A stretch of 64,000 bases of DNA from Streptomyces sp. ITFR-21 (GTDB taxonomy: Bacteria; Actinomycetota; Actinomycetes; Streptomycetales; Streptomycetaceae), in assembly GCF_031844685.1 (NCBI RefSeq), contig NZ_CP134605.1, forward strand, positions 3,244,001 through 3,308,000, written 5' to 3'. The translations under genes were made by a program, and so were the position numbers. Below, piece after piece: positions 50,983 to 60,020 of the stretch. Position 1 is the stretch's first letter, and each line of letters starts with the position of its first letter. The notes beneath the pieces were generated by a model. The model did no database searches and was not told the origin of the DNA. It worked only from the letters and a program-made list of their open reading frames with translations.

Positions 50983-51648
50983 ATGAACGCTGCTGTAGAG
51001 GCCAGGACGTTCTGGAGCGCGCTGCTCGGCGTGCTCCTCAAGTGCATCGCCGCGCTGGGGTTCACCACTCCGGCCGCCCGCAGGACCGCGCGGGGGCCCG
51101 TCGCCCTCCCGGCCGCCACCACCGCGACGGACGTGCGGCTGCCGAGGATTCCGGCGCCGCGCGGATGCGAGCCGGTCCGCCGGAGGAGGGAGCGCACGCT
51201 CCCGCCCACCATGAAGCAGCGGATCCGCGCCGAGGCCCACGGCTCGTCACCGAGCGCCCGCAGCGTGCGGCACGGGGACCCGGCGGAGCAGACCGGCACG
51301 GCGCTCGCGCTGGCCGACGCCGCCGCGCACCCGGGCGCCGCGTCGAGTGGGGGCCGGGCCGCCGCGGTGGGCGCCGGGCCGGGCGACAAGCGCCCCTTCG
51401 TGTCGATCCCGCGGCCGAACACCCCCCGGCCGGACGGGTTCGACGCCGGCACGGCCGCCGGTCCTGCTCGCGGCGCCGGGAACCGGGTCGTCGGACCGCG
51501 CACCGGCGCCGCCACCGCCCCGGCCGCTCCTTCCGCTCGGCGCCCGCGCACCGTCCCGGCCGCTCCTTCCGCTCGGCGCCCGCGCACCGCCCCGACCCCG
51601 CGCCCGCGCACCGCGTCGCCCGCGCACTCCGCCCTTGCAGGCCGCTGA
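50983..51648 (+). CDS. DUF6344-like protein with repetitive tail
   Basis: 221-aa protein. The N-terminal hydrophobic helix (FWSALLGVLLKCIAALGF, about 9-27) may be a signal or anchor. The conserved block RTLPPTMKQRIRAEAHGSSPSARS near residues 70-92 is the hallmark of DUF6344. The tail is Ala/Pro/Arg-rich and includes a 12-residue tandem repeat (APSARRPRTVPA). Typical members are shorter, so the tail may be a local expansion or follow a frameshift. ATG 50983 has AGAGG 10 nt upstream. Function unknown. Confidence 0.68.
   Translation: MNAAVEARTFWSALLGVLLKCIAALGFTTPAARRTARGPVALPAATTATDVRLPRIPAPRGCEPVRRRRERTLPPTMKQRIRAEAHGSSPSARSVRHGDPAEQTGTALALADAAAHPGAASSGGRAAAVGAGPGDKRPFVSIPRPNTPRPDGFDAGTAAGPARGAGNRVVGPRTGAATAPAAPSARRPRTVPAAPSARRPRTAPTPRPRTASPAHSALAGR
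51520..51591. repeat. 36-bp tandem repeat, two copies
   Basis: Copies at 51520-51555 and 51556-51591 differ at one base (GTC/GCC end). They keep the reading frame of the DUF6344-like tail. Confidence 0.85.
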
Positions 51649-52563
51649 CCGGCGCCTCGGCATCCCCGCGGCACCCGCCCGACGGACGCACCGCCCGGAC
51701 GGCCGGGATGCACCCGACGACATCCGAGGCGACTGCCGGCACCACCACAACGGACATCCGTGGCGCACCGGTCAACCGGTCGACCGCCGCACCGTCGCCG
51801 AATCCCGGCGAGCGGCGGCTCAAGGGCCACGCCGAACCGGCTCGACCCACCAGCGGCACCTTCCGTACCAGGACACCGACGGGGCGGAAGAAGCGGGAAC
51901 GGCAGAAGAAGCAGAGGAAGCAGAAGAAGCAGGGGAACGGCCAGGACGGACCGGTCGGCCGCAGCGCCGGCGCCGCCCCGCCGGGCACACCGCGACCCGC
52001 GGCACCGTACCGGCCGTGCCGCCCGGCACCCACCGACACCAGTACCGGCAGCCGCCGTGGCGCCGCGCCCGGTAGGACGCGCAGCGCCCGCCGCACACCG
52101 GATTCCGGGCTGCGCCGCACAGCGCGGCACGGCCCAGCCGCACCGCGTACCCCGGCACGGGACCGCCGTCAGGAGCAGGACCAGCCCCGCGCGCCGCGCG
52201 GTGGCCGACGCGTGAACATTCCGCGTCCGCTCCCTGAGGCCGCGGGCTGCCGGCCATGTCCGGGCGGCCCGCCCGGCCGCCCGGCGGCGCGCGTGTCCGG
52301 CGCCCGGCACCGGGAGACCGGAGGCCGCGAAGTGCCCGCGCCGCGGCGCCGCGTGGTGCGTCGACCCAGGTCGGCGCCGCAGTGCGCCCGGCCGCACCTC
52401 CGTACCGGTCCCCGCGCCCGCCCCCGCTCCCGCGTCGGCGCGCACGGGCCGCTTCCGCACGGCCGGGAGCCGTACCGCGGGCCGGGGGAGACATCCGGCG
52501 GGCGGGACTCCGACGCCCGCACCTTTGTACGGTCCGCGGGCGCCGTGCGGGAGGATAGGGGTC
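51649..52563. other. 915-bp spacer without a supported gene
   Basis: Long open frames on both strands here are artefacts of GC bias: composition is Arg/Pro/Ala throughout and no family is recognised. An unusual purine-rich stretch at about 51888-51945 (GAAGAAGCGG..., AAGCAGAAGAAGCAG) is locally A-rich. It may be the decayed coding region of a lysine-rich protein. Confidence 0.45.
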
Positions 52564-53463
52564 GTGACCTCAGCCAAGGAACGCGACACACAGCCCGCCG
52601 GACCGTACGGGGAGGGCTCCGAGAGCAGCCCCGGCAAGACCTTCGCGGAGCCCGCGACGCGGCTGATCGCCACCGACCTGGACGGGACCCTGCTGGGCGC
52701 CGACCGCGACCTGTCACCGCGTACGGTCGCCGCCCTGCGGGCGGCGGAGGCCGCCGGCATCGAGGTCTTCTTCGTCACCGGGCGCCCGGCACGCTGGATG
52801 GACGTGGTCGTGGGGCACCTCGCCCGGCACGGGACGGCCATCGTGGCCAACGGCGCCGCCGTGTACGACCTGCGGGCCGACCGGCTGGTCGAGGCGTTCC
52901 CGCTGGCCGAGCAGGAGGCGCTCGCCGCGGCGGTCGCGCTGCGCGAGGCGGTGCCAGGGACGGTCTTCGCGGTCGAGCGCGCCCACGGGTTCCGGCGCGA
53001 GCCGGGGTACCCGTGGTTCGAACCGGACGACCACGGCAGCCGGCAGCCGGTCGAGGTCCTGCTCGCCGAGGACCTGGCCCAGCCGGTGCTGAAGCTGCTG
53101 GCCAAGCACCCTTCCATGGACCCGGACGAGTTCCTGGCCGTCGCGCTCGCGGTCGCCGGCCACCACGGCGAGATCACCCGCTCCAGCATGTCCGCGCTGC
53201 TGGAGATCAGCGGGGTGGGTGTCAGCAAGGCCACCACCCTCGCCAAGTGCTGCGCCGAGCGCGGGGTGACCGCCGCCGAGGTGGTGGCCTTCGGGGACAT
53301 GCCCAACGACCTGGCGATGCTGGAATGGGCGGGCACGTCGTACGCGGTCGCCAACGCGCACCCCCAGGTGCTCGCCGCCACCACCCGGCACACCGCCAGC
53401 AACGAGGACGACGGGGTGGCCCAGGTTATCGAGCAGATCGTCGCCGCCCGCCGGACGGGCTGA
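52564..53463 (+). CDS. Cof-type HAD hydrolase (second copy)
   Basis: 299-aa phosphatase. Motif I is [12 protein letters not shown] (about 38-49), motif II VTGRPAR, the Lys motif SKATTLAK and motif [18 protein letters not shown]. It shares all four motifs and the NEDDGVA-type end with the serS-linked paralogue at 24.6 kb. The N-terminus is a 35-residue polar extension. GTG 52564 is chosen because upstream codons do not look coding. The substrate is unknown. Confidence 0.92.
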   Translation: MTSAKERDTQPAGPYGEGSESSPGKTFAEPATRLIATDLDGTLLGADRDLSPRTVAALRAAEAAGIEVFFVTGRPARWMDVVVGHLARHGTAIVANGAAVYDLRADRLVEAFPLAEQEALAAAVALREAVPGTVFAVERAHGFRREPGYPWFEPDDHGSRQPVEVLLAEDLAQPVLKLLAKHPSMDPDEFLAVALAVAGHHGEITRSSMSALLEISGVGVSKATTLAKCCAERGVTAAEVVAFGDMPNDLAMLEWAGTSYAVANAHPQVLAATTRHTASNEDDGVAQVIEQIVAARRTG

Positions 53464-53685
53464 GCCGGCCGGCTCCGGCGGCTTCCCCGCCCCCGTGCCC
53501 GCCTTCTGCCGCCCGCACCGGTCAGCACCCGCACGCCGTCCCCCGGCTGCCCCCGTACCTGCGGGGTCCGGGGGTCCGGGGGGCGCCACCCCGCCGACGG
53601 CCCCCGCACCGCGTCGGCGCGGGCGGCCACGCCGGTGGGCTTCTGGAAGCGGCTGCCCCGGGCCCGGTAGGCACGGGCGCTCCTC

Positions 53686-56600
53686 TCAGGCGGCCAGTTC
53701 CGGCACCGCCGGATACCGGTCCGCCGCCTGTTCCCGTTCCAGCGTGCGGCGGAACGGGCCGTCGACGGCGGCCAGCTCGCCGTAGGTGCCGCGCTGGACG
53801 ACCCGACCGGCCGCGAGCACCACGATCTCGTCCACCGCGCCGCCGGCCAGTCCGGCCAGGCGATGCGTGACGATCAGCGTGGTACGGCCCCGGGTGGCGG
53901 TCAGCAGATCGGCGGTCAGCGCGTCGGCGGTCGCGAGGTCCAGGTGCTCGGCGGGCTCGTCCAGCACCAGCACCGGGAAGCGGGCGAGCAGCGCGCGGGC
54001 CAGCGCCAGGCGCTGCCGCATACCGCCGGACAGCCGGGCACCGTGCTCACCGACCGCGAGGTCCAGGTCGGCGTCGAGCCGGGCGGCGGCGAGCGCGGCC
54101 CGCAGTTCGCCGTCGTCGGCGCCGGGCCGGGCGAGCCGCAGGTTCTCCCGGACGGTGCTGTCGAAGACGTGCGCGTCCTGCGCGCACAGGCCCACCAGGC
54201 GGCGTACGTCGTCGCCGTCGAGTGCCGCCGCGTCCTGTCCGGCCAGCGTGTACGAGCCCGCGGCAGCGTCCAGGAACCGCAGCATGACCTGCGCCAGCGT
54301 GGTCTTGCCCGCGCCGGACGGGCCGACCACGGCGACCCGGCGCCCAGGCGTCAGCGTCAGGTCAACGCCGTCCAGCGCCAGCCGTTCCTGACCCGGGTAG
54401 CGGGCTGTCAGCCCCTTGATCACCAGGGGATACGGTGTCGCGGGCGGCTCCCGCGGCGCGTCCGGCTCGGTCACGGGCACGGGCGCGTCCAGCACCTCCT
54501 GTACGCGGGCGGCGGCCTGCCGGCTGCGCTGGCGCTGTTGCGCGGCGAGCGGCACACCGGTGACCGACTCGAAGGCGGCCAACGGCAGCAGCACCAGTAC
54601 CGCCAGCAGCACGCCCCGCACATCGTGTCCCGCCACCGCCCGCACTCCCGCCCAGGCGCAGGCCGTCACGGTGAGACCGCTGATGAGCGCGGTGAGCCCG
54701 GCGCCCAGCGCGGTGACCGCGGCCGAACGGGCGGCGATCGCCTTGAGCGTACGGTCGGCGCGCGCGGCTTCGTCGCGGCGGCCGGTCAGCGCGCCCGCCA
54801 CGATCAGTTCCGCGGTGCCGGTGAACAGGCCGAGCACCCGGGTGGACAGCTCGCCCCTGGCCGGGGCGACCCGGCTCTCGGTGCGGCGGGCCGCCGCCAC
54901 GGCCAGCGCGGGCACGCCGGCGCCCGCGGCCAGCAGCCCGGCGCCGAGGATCAGTCCGGCGGCGGGCAGCAGCCACCCGGTGAGGACCGCCGCCGCCACG
55001 GCGGTGACACCCGCGGTCAGCGCGGGCAGCAGCCAGCGCAGGAAGTGGTCCTGTACACCGTCCACGTCGGCGACCAGCCGCGACAGCAGATCCCCGCGGC
55101 GTACCGTCCGCAGCCCGGCCGGGGCCAGCCGCTCCAGCCGCCGGAACACCCCGACGCGGATCTCGGCGAGCGCCCGCAGCACCGCGTCGTGGCCCACCAG
55201 CCGCTCCCCGTACCGGAACACGGCCCGTCCGATGCCGAAGGTCCTGGTCGCGGTGACGGCCACCAGCAGATACAGCACCGGCGGCTGCTGCGCGGCCCGG
55301 CTGATCAGCCACCCGGAGGTGCCCATCAGTCCGACCGCGCAGCACAGCGCCAGCACGCCCAGCGCTACCGCCAGGGCGAACCGCCGCCGGAATCCGGCGC
55401 CCGGGACCAGTCCGAGCACGCCCCGACGGGTCCGTACCGCGGCGGCGGGCCGCTCCGGGCGGAGCGGCGGCCCGTCGGCGGCGTCCGGCGCGCCGGCACC
55501 GTCCGGCCCCACCGCGTCCCCGGGGAGGGTCCGGACCGGCCGGGGCGCCGCCACGGGAGCGGGGGAAAGGGGCAGCACCCGGTCGGCGAGGGGCAGCAGG
55601 GCCGGGCGGTGGGCGGTCACGACGACCGTGCGGGTCGCGGCGAGGCTGCTCAGCGCGGCGATGACCGCTGCCTCGGTCTCCCCGTCGAGGTTGGCGGTCG
55701 GCTCGTCCAGCAGCAGAAGGGGGCGGTCGGCGAGGAAGGCACGGGCCAGCACGAGGCGCTGCCGCTGGCCCGCCGACAGACCGGTGCCGTCCTCGCCGAT
55801 CAGGTCGCCGGGGGCGGTGAAGGAGGCGGCCCCCGCGGCGGCGAGCGCGGCGGCGACCTCGGCGTCGGTCGCCGCGGGCCGGGCGAGGCGCACGTTGTCC
55901 GCGACCGTGCCCGCGAAGAGGTGCGGACGCTGCGGCACCCAGGCGATCTGGCGGTGCCAGGAGGCCGGGTCGAGGTCGGCGAGATCGGTCCCGTCGACCA
56001 GGATCCGTCCGGCGGACGGCGTCGCGAAGCCCAGCAGCGCGCTCAGCAGCGTGGACTTGCCGATGCCGCTGGGGCCGGTGACGGCGACCGTCTCGCCGGG
56101 CGCCAGCGTGAAGGTGGTCGCGCCCAGCAGGCCGTCCCGCCGTATCTCCAGACCTTCGACGCGGATGGTGGCCGTCCGCAGGTCGGGCGCGGGCAGGCCG
56201 CCGACCGCCGACCGCGGCGCCGTCTCCAGTACCTCGAAGACCTGCTCGGCGGCAGCCAGCCCCTCCGCCGCCGCGTGGTACTGCGCTCCGACCTGGCGCA
56301 GCGGCAGATACGCCTCGGGCGCCAGGATGAGCACCATCAGCCCGGTCCGCAGGTCCAGTTCGCCGTGCACCAGCCGCATGCCGATTCCGACCGCCACCAG
56401 GGCCACCGAGAGGGTCGCCAGCAACTCCAGCACGAAGGAGGACAGGAACGCGATCCGCAGCGTGCGCAGGGTGGCCCGCCGGTAGTCGCCGGTGATCTCC
56501 CGGATCTTCTCCGCCTGGACTTTCGCCCGGCCGAACACCTTCAACGTGGGCAGTCCGGCGACCACGTCCAGGAAGTGTCCGGACAGCCGGCCGAGCAGCC

Positions 56601-57180
56601 GCCACTGGCGGTCCATCCGGTCCCGGGCGGCCCAGCCGACCAGCGCCATGAACAGCGGGATCAGCGGGAGGGTCACGATGATGATCGCCGCCGACACCCA
56701 GTCCGCGGTGCCTATCCGGGCCAGTACCACCGCGGGCACCACGACGGCGAGCCCCAACTGCGGCAGATAGCGGGCGAAGTAGTCGTCCAGCGCGTCCACC
56801 CCGCGGGTCGCCAGCGTGGTAAGTTCGCCGCTGCGCCGGCCGGTCAGCCAGCCGGGCCCCAGCGTGGTGGCATGCGCCAGCAGCCGCTGCCTGAGCTGGG
56901 ACTTCACCGCCGCTCCGGCCCGATACGCGCACAGCTCGGTCAGCCAGCCGACCAGCGCGCGGCCCACCGCGACCCCGGCCAGTGCGAACAGATCGCCGCA
57001 CAACGGACCGGATCCGTAGCCGTGCTGAAAGCCGCCCACCACGACATCGGCCATCAGCACCGCCTGGGCGACGATCAGACCGGCGCCGACCAGCCCCAGC
57101 AGGACGGAGCCGGCGAGGAAGACTCGGGTGGTGCGGGCGTAGCGCAGCAACCGCGGGTCGACAGGTTTCACGTGAAACAT
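53686..57180 (-). CDS. cydDC: Fused CydD-CydC thiol-reductant ABC exporter
   Basis: 1164-aa fusion of two half-transporters that exports glutathione/cysteine-type reductants and is needed to assemble cytochrome bd. The CydD half (1-560) has six helices and Walker A GPSGIGKST (Lys at about 374). A Pro/Ala-rich linker (about 545-590) joins the CydC half, with six helices and Walker A GPSGAGKTT (Lys at about 958). Signatures are LSAGQRQRLVLARAF and LSGGMRQRLALARAL; Walker B LLLLDEPTANLD and VLVLDEPAEHLD. Fusion is usual in Streptomyces. The start codon and next five codons (MFHVK) lie in a perfect parS site. Confidence 0.96.
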   Translation of the reverse strand: MFHVKPVDPRLLRYARTTRVFLAGSVLLGLVGAGLIVAQAVLMADVVVGGFQHGYGSGPLCGDLFALAGVAVGRALVGWLTELCAYRAGAAVKSQLRQRLLAHATTLGPGWLTGRRSGELTTLATRGVDALDDYFARYLPQLGLAVVVPAVVLARIGTADWVSAAIIIVTLPLIPLFMALVGWAARDRMDRQWRLLGRLSGHFLDVVAGLPTLKVFGRAKVQAEKIREITGDYRRATLRTLRIAFLSSFVLELLATLSVALVAVGIGMRLVHGELDLRTGLMVLILAPEAYLPLRQVGAQYHAAAEGLAAAEQVFEVLETAPRSAVGGLPAPDLRTATIRVEGLEIRRDGLLGATTFTLAPGETVAVTGPSGIGKSTLLSALLGFATPSAGRILVDGTDLADLDPASWHRQIAWVPQRPHLFAGTVADNVRLARPAATDAEVAAALAAAGAASFTAPGDLIGEDGTGLSAGQRQRLVLARAFLADRPLLLLDEPTANLDGETEAAVIAALSSLAATRTVVVTAHRPALLPLADRVLPLSPAPVAAPRPVRTLPGDAVGPDGAGAPDAADGPPLRPERPAAAVRTRRGVLGLVPGAGFRRRFALAVALGVLALCCAVGLMGTSGWLISRAAQQPPVLYLLVAVTATRTFGIGRAVFRYGERLVGHDAVLRALAEIRVGVFRRLERLAPAGLRTVRRGDLLSRLVADVDGVQDHFLRWLLPALTAGVTAVAAAVLTGWLLPAAGLILGAGLLAAGAGVPALAVAAARRTESRVAPARGELSTRVLGLFTGTAELIVAGALTGRRDEAARADRTLKAIAARSAAVTALGAGLTALISGLTVTACAWAGVRAVAGHDVRGVLLAVLVLLPLAAFESVTGVPLAAQQRQRSRQAAARVQEVLDAPVPVTEPDAPREPPATPYPLVIKGLTARYPGQERLALDGVDLTLTPGRRVAVVGPSGAGKTTLAQVMLRFLDAAAGSYTLAGQDAAALDGDDVRRLVGLCAQDAHVFDSTVRENLRLARPGADDGELRAALAAARLDADLDLAVGEHGARLSGGMRQRLALARALLARFPVLVLDEPAEHLDLATADALTADLLTATRGRTTLIVTHRLAGLAGGAVDEIVVLAAGRVVQRGTYGELAAVDGPFRRTLEREQAADRYPAVPELAA
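57165..57178. promoter_or_regulatory. Perfect parS site GTTTCACGTGAAAC in the cydDC start
   Basis: Exact match to the Streptomyces ParB-binding palindrome. It covers codons 1-6 of cydDC, so the site constrains the protein N-terminus (M-F-H-V-K). Confidence 0.85.
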
Positions 57181-57199
57181 CCCCTTTCGCGGTGAACGC

Positions 57200-57213
57200 G
57201 TTCCACGTGGAAC
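57200..57213. promoter_or_regulatory. parS-like palindrome GTTCCACGTGGAAC
   Basis: Lies 21 bp from the perfect site, in the cydDC-cydB gap. Same variant as at 21764 and 63886. Confidence 0.65.
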
Positions 57214-57278
57214 ATCGACTGCCGGAAGGCCGGCGGAGCAGGGGCGGGCCGGAGCGCCACGGTCGGCACGGCCAGCGC

Positions 57279-57327
57279 GGATGACGCGGATGACGCGGAC
57301 AGCACGGACAGCACGGACAGCACGGAC
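57279..57327. repeat. 9-bp tandem repeats in the cydB-cydDC gap
   Basis: GGATGACGC twice, then GGACAGCAC three times. Low-complexity spacer; no gene. Confidence 0.7.
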
Positions 57328-57337
57328 GGTCGCAGCA

Positions 57338-58342
57338 TCAGTGGGCGGCTTCCGCGATGTGCTGCGTGCCGATCCGCTTGCGGAACACCCAGTAGGTCCA
57401 GCCCTGGTAGAGCAGCACCAGCGGAGTGGCGATGCCCGCGCACCAGGTCATGATCCGCAGCGTGTACGGGGTCGCCGAGGCGTTGCCGACCGTCAGGCTC
57501 CAGGCCGGGTTGAGCGAGGACGGCATCACGTCGGGGAACAGGGCGAGGAAGAACATCGCCACGGTGGCCGCGATCGTCACCCCGGAGAAGGCGAACGACC
57601 AGCCCTCGCGCCCGGCCAGGTTGGCACCGAGTGCGACCAGCAGGGCGAGCACCGCCACCACCAGCGCGGGCAGGCTGCGTCCGTTGCCCGTGTGGATCTG
57701 GGTCCAGACCAGGAAGACCACCGCGAGCACGGCGGCGGCCAGCCCCACCCGGGTGGCCATGGCGCGGGCCCGCTCCCGGATCGGGCCGAGCGTCTTGAGC
57801 GAGGCGAACACCGCGCCGTGGAAGGTGAACAGCGCGAGGGTGACCGCGCCGCCGAGCAGGGCGTAGCCGTTCAGCAGGTCGAAGAACCCGCCGGCGTACT
57901 CCTTGTCCGCGCCGATCTTCACGCCCCGGACGATGTCGGCGAACGCCACCCCCCACAGCACGGCGGGCAGCAGCGAGGCCCAGAAGATGGCGTGCTCCCA
58001 GTTGCGCTGCCAGCGCTCGTCGTCCCGCTTGGCGCGGTACTCGAAGGCGACCCCGCGCACGATCAGGCAGGTCAGGATGATCAGCAGCGGCAGGTAGAAG
58101 CCGGAGAAGAGGGTGGCGTACCACTCGGGGAAGGCGGCGAAGGTGGCACCGCCCGCGGTGAGCAGCCACACCTCGTTGCCGTCCCACACCGGGCCGATGG
58201 TGTTGATCAGCACCCGCCGCTCGGTGCGGTCGCGGGCCAGCAGCTTGGTCAGCACACCGACCCCGAAGTCGAACCCTTCGAGGAAGAAGTACCCCGTCCA
58301 CAGGACGGCGATCAGGACGAACCAGACGTCGTGCAGATGCAT
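57338..58342 (-). CDS. cydB: Cytochrome bd oxidase subunit II
   Basis: 334-aa integral membrane subunit of the quinol oxidase. The N-terminus MHLHDVWFVLIAVLWTGYFFLEGFDFGVG is the family signature, and the expected nine helices can be traced. It pairs with CydA and binds no haem itself. ATG 58342. It lies 28 bp after cydA and 157 bp before cydDC on the same strand, forming the cydABDC operon. Confidence 0.97.
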   Translation of the reverse strand: MHLHDVWFVLIAVLWTGYFFLEGFDFGVGVLTKLLARDRTERRVLINTIGPVWDGNEVWLLTAGGATFAAFPEWYATLFSGFYLPLLIILTCLIVRGVAFEYRAKRDDERWQRNWEHAIFWASLLPAVLWGVAFADIVRGVKIGADKEYAGGFFDLLNGYALLGGAVTLALFTFHGAVFASLKTLGPIRERARAMATRVGLAAAVLAVVFLVWTQIHTGNGRSLPALVVAVLALLVALGANLAGREGWSFAFSGVTIAATVAMFFLALFPDVMPSSLNPAWSLTVGNASATPYTLRIMTWCAGIATPLVLLYQGWTYWVFRKRIGTQHIAEAAH

Positions 58343-58370
58343 CTCGCGCTCCTCGCGATCTCAGCGGCGA

Positions 58371-59888
58371 TCAGTAGGAGAAGGCCATCGGCCGGTCGGC
58401 GTCGGTGTCGTCGTCCCGGTCGCCGCCGATCCGGGTGGGAGACCGGCGGTCGTCGTCGGTCAGCTCCGGCGGCCCGGCCTTGGCGTACTTCGCCAGCAGC
58501 CGCACCTCGATCACGGCGAGCAGACCGTAGAGCAGGGTGAAGACGGTCAGCGAGGCGATGACGTCGCCGGTGGAGACCCCGGGGGAGACCGCGTCCCTGG
58601 TCCGCAGCACCCCGTAGACCACCCACGGCTGGCGGCCGGTCTCGGTGAAGATCCAGCCCCAGGAGTTGGCGAGCAGCGGGAAGACCATGGTCAGCAGGGC
58701 GATTCGCCAGTACCAGCGGGCCAGCCCGTCGCCGATCCGGATGCCTCGGGTGAGCATCAGGTGCGGTACCTCGTCGTCGCCCGTACGGTGCTCGGGCGCG
58801 ATCCAGAACCTGCGGCGGGTGAGCCACAGTCCGGCCGCGCCGACCCCGACGGAGACCATGCCGAAGCCGATCATCCAGCGGAAGCCCCAGTAGGCGACCG
58901 GGATGTCGGGCCGGTAGTCGCCGGGGCCGTACTTCGCCTGCTCGGCCTTGTTGACGTCGTTGATACCGCCCACGTAGCTGGTGAAGGAGTCGTCGGCGAG
59001 GAAGGACAGCAGGTCGGGGATGTCGATCGCGACCTCGTTGTGGCCCTTGTTGACGTCGCCGACCGCGAAGATCGAGAAGGGCGCGCCCTTCTGACCGTCC
59101 CACAGCGCCTCGGCGGCGGCCATCTTCATCGGCTGCTGCTTGAACATGACCTTGCCGAGGGTGTCGCCGCTGATCGCGGTGAGCGCGCCGGCCACCACCG
59201 CGACCACCAGCGCCAGCCGCAGCGAGGACCGCATCACGTGGATGTGCTGCTTGCGGGCCAGGTGGTACGCCGCGATGCCGATCATGAACGCCGCGCCGGT
59301 CAGGAAGGACGCGGACAGGGTGTGGAAGAACTGGGTTAGCGCGGTGTTCTGCGTCAGCACGTGCCAGAAGTCGGTGAGTTCGGCCCGCTTGGTCTTCGGG
59401 TTGTAGCGGTAGCCGACCGGGTGCTGCATCCAGGAGTTGGCGGCCAGGATGAAGTACGCGGACAGCACGGTGCCGACCGAGACCATCCAGATGCAGGCGA
59501 GGTGGATGCGCCGGGGCAGCCTGTCCCAGCCGAAGATCCACAGGCCGATGAAGGTCGACTCGAAGAAGAAGGCGATCAGTGCCTCGAAGGCGAGTGGCGC
59601 GCCGAAGACGTCGCCGACGAAGCGCGAGTAGTCGGACCAGTTCATGCCGAACTGGAACTCCTGGACGATGCCGGTGACCACGCCCATGGCGATGTTGATC
59701 AGGAACAGTTTGCCCCAGAATTTGGTGGCCCTGAGGTAGGTGTCCTTGCCGGTGCGCACCCAGGCGGTCTGCATCCCTGCGGTCAGCGCCGACAGCGAGA
59801 TCGTCAGCGGGATGAAGAGGAAGTGATAGACGGTCGTCACGCCGAACTGCCACCTGGCGACGTTCAGCGGCTCCAACGCGAGCTGCAC
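58371..59888 (-). CDS. cydA: Cytochrome bd oxidase subunit I
   Basis: 505-aa haem-bearing subunit that oxidises menaquinol and reduces oxygen to water with high affinity. Haem ligand candidates are His22 in YHFLFIP, the His in FFHTLSASFLTGA and the Met in WMIGFGM. The GRQPW motif occurs in ETGRQPWVVYG. The Q-loop is short, as in Gram-positive CydA. GTG 59888 follows AAAGGAG by 8 nt. The upstream Rex-type site points to repression when NADH/NAD is low. Confidence 0.97.
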   Translation of the reverse strand: MQLALEPLNVARWQFGVTTVYHFLFIPLTISLSALTAGMQTAWVRTGKDTYLRATKFWGKLFLINIAMGVVTGIVQEFQFGMNWSDYSRFVGDVFGAPLAFEALIAFFFESTFIGLWIFGWDRLPRRIHLACIWMVSVGTVLSAYFILAANSWMQHPVGYRYNPKTKRAELTDFWHVLTQNTALTQFFHTLSASFLTGAAFMIGIAAYHLARKQHIHVMRSSLRLALVVAVVAGALTAISGDTLGKVMFKQQPMKMAAAEALWDGQKGAPFSIFAVGDVNKGHNEVAIDIPDLLSFLADDSFTSYVGGINDVNKAEQAKYGPGDYRPDIPVAYWGFRWMIGFGMVSVGVGAAGLWLTRRRFWIAPEHRTGDDEVPHLMLTRGIRIGDGLARWYWRIALLTMVFPLLANSWGWIFTETGRQPWVVYGVLRTRDAVSPGVSTGDVIASLTVFTLLYGLLAVIEVRLLAKYAKAGPPELTDDDRRSPTRIGGDRDDDTDADRPMAFSY

Positions 59889-59921
59889 GGTACGTCTCCT
59901 TTACGGTGTTACGGGGTCCGC

Positions 59922-59945
59922 TTGTGAACGTGAATACATTCACAA
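59922..59945. promoter_or_regulatory. Rex operator (ROP) upstream of cydABDC
   Basis: CGTGAATACATTCACA (59929-59944) fits the Rex consensus TGTGAACGCGTTCACA, with inverted arms GTGAAT/ATTCAC around AC. An extra half-site TTGTGAA overlaps at 59922-59928. It lies 34 bp before the cydA start. Rex control of cydA is established in S. coelicolor. Confidence 0.75.
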
Positions 59946-60020
59946 GGTAGTATCGCGCACACGACTGTGCCCCCTCGCACCGGGGGTGGGCCAGGGGGCA
60001 CATGGGCAGGTCAGAGGGGC

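Noticed and set aside
51042..53870. A 942-codon plus-strand frame through the 51.6-52.5 kb spacer and the HAD gene
   Set aside because: It is antiphase to clear HAD motifs and is Arg/Pro/Ala-rich throughout, a GC-bias artefact.
53863..57195. An 1110-codon frame antisense to cydDC
   Set aside because: Gln/Arg/Gly-rich mirror of the CydDC codons; no domain.
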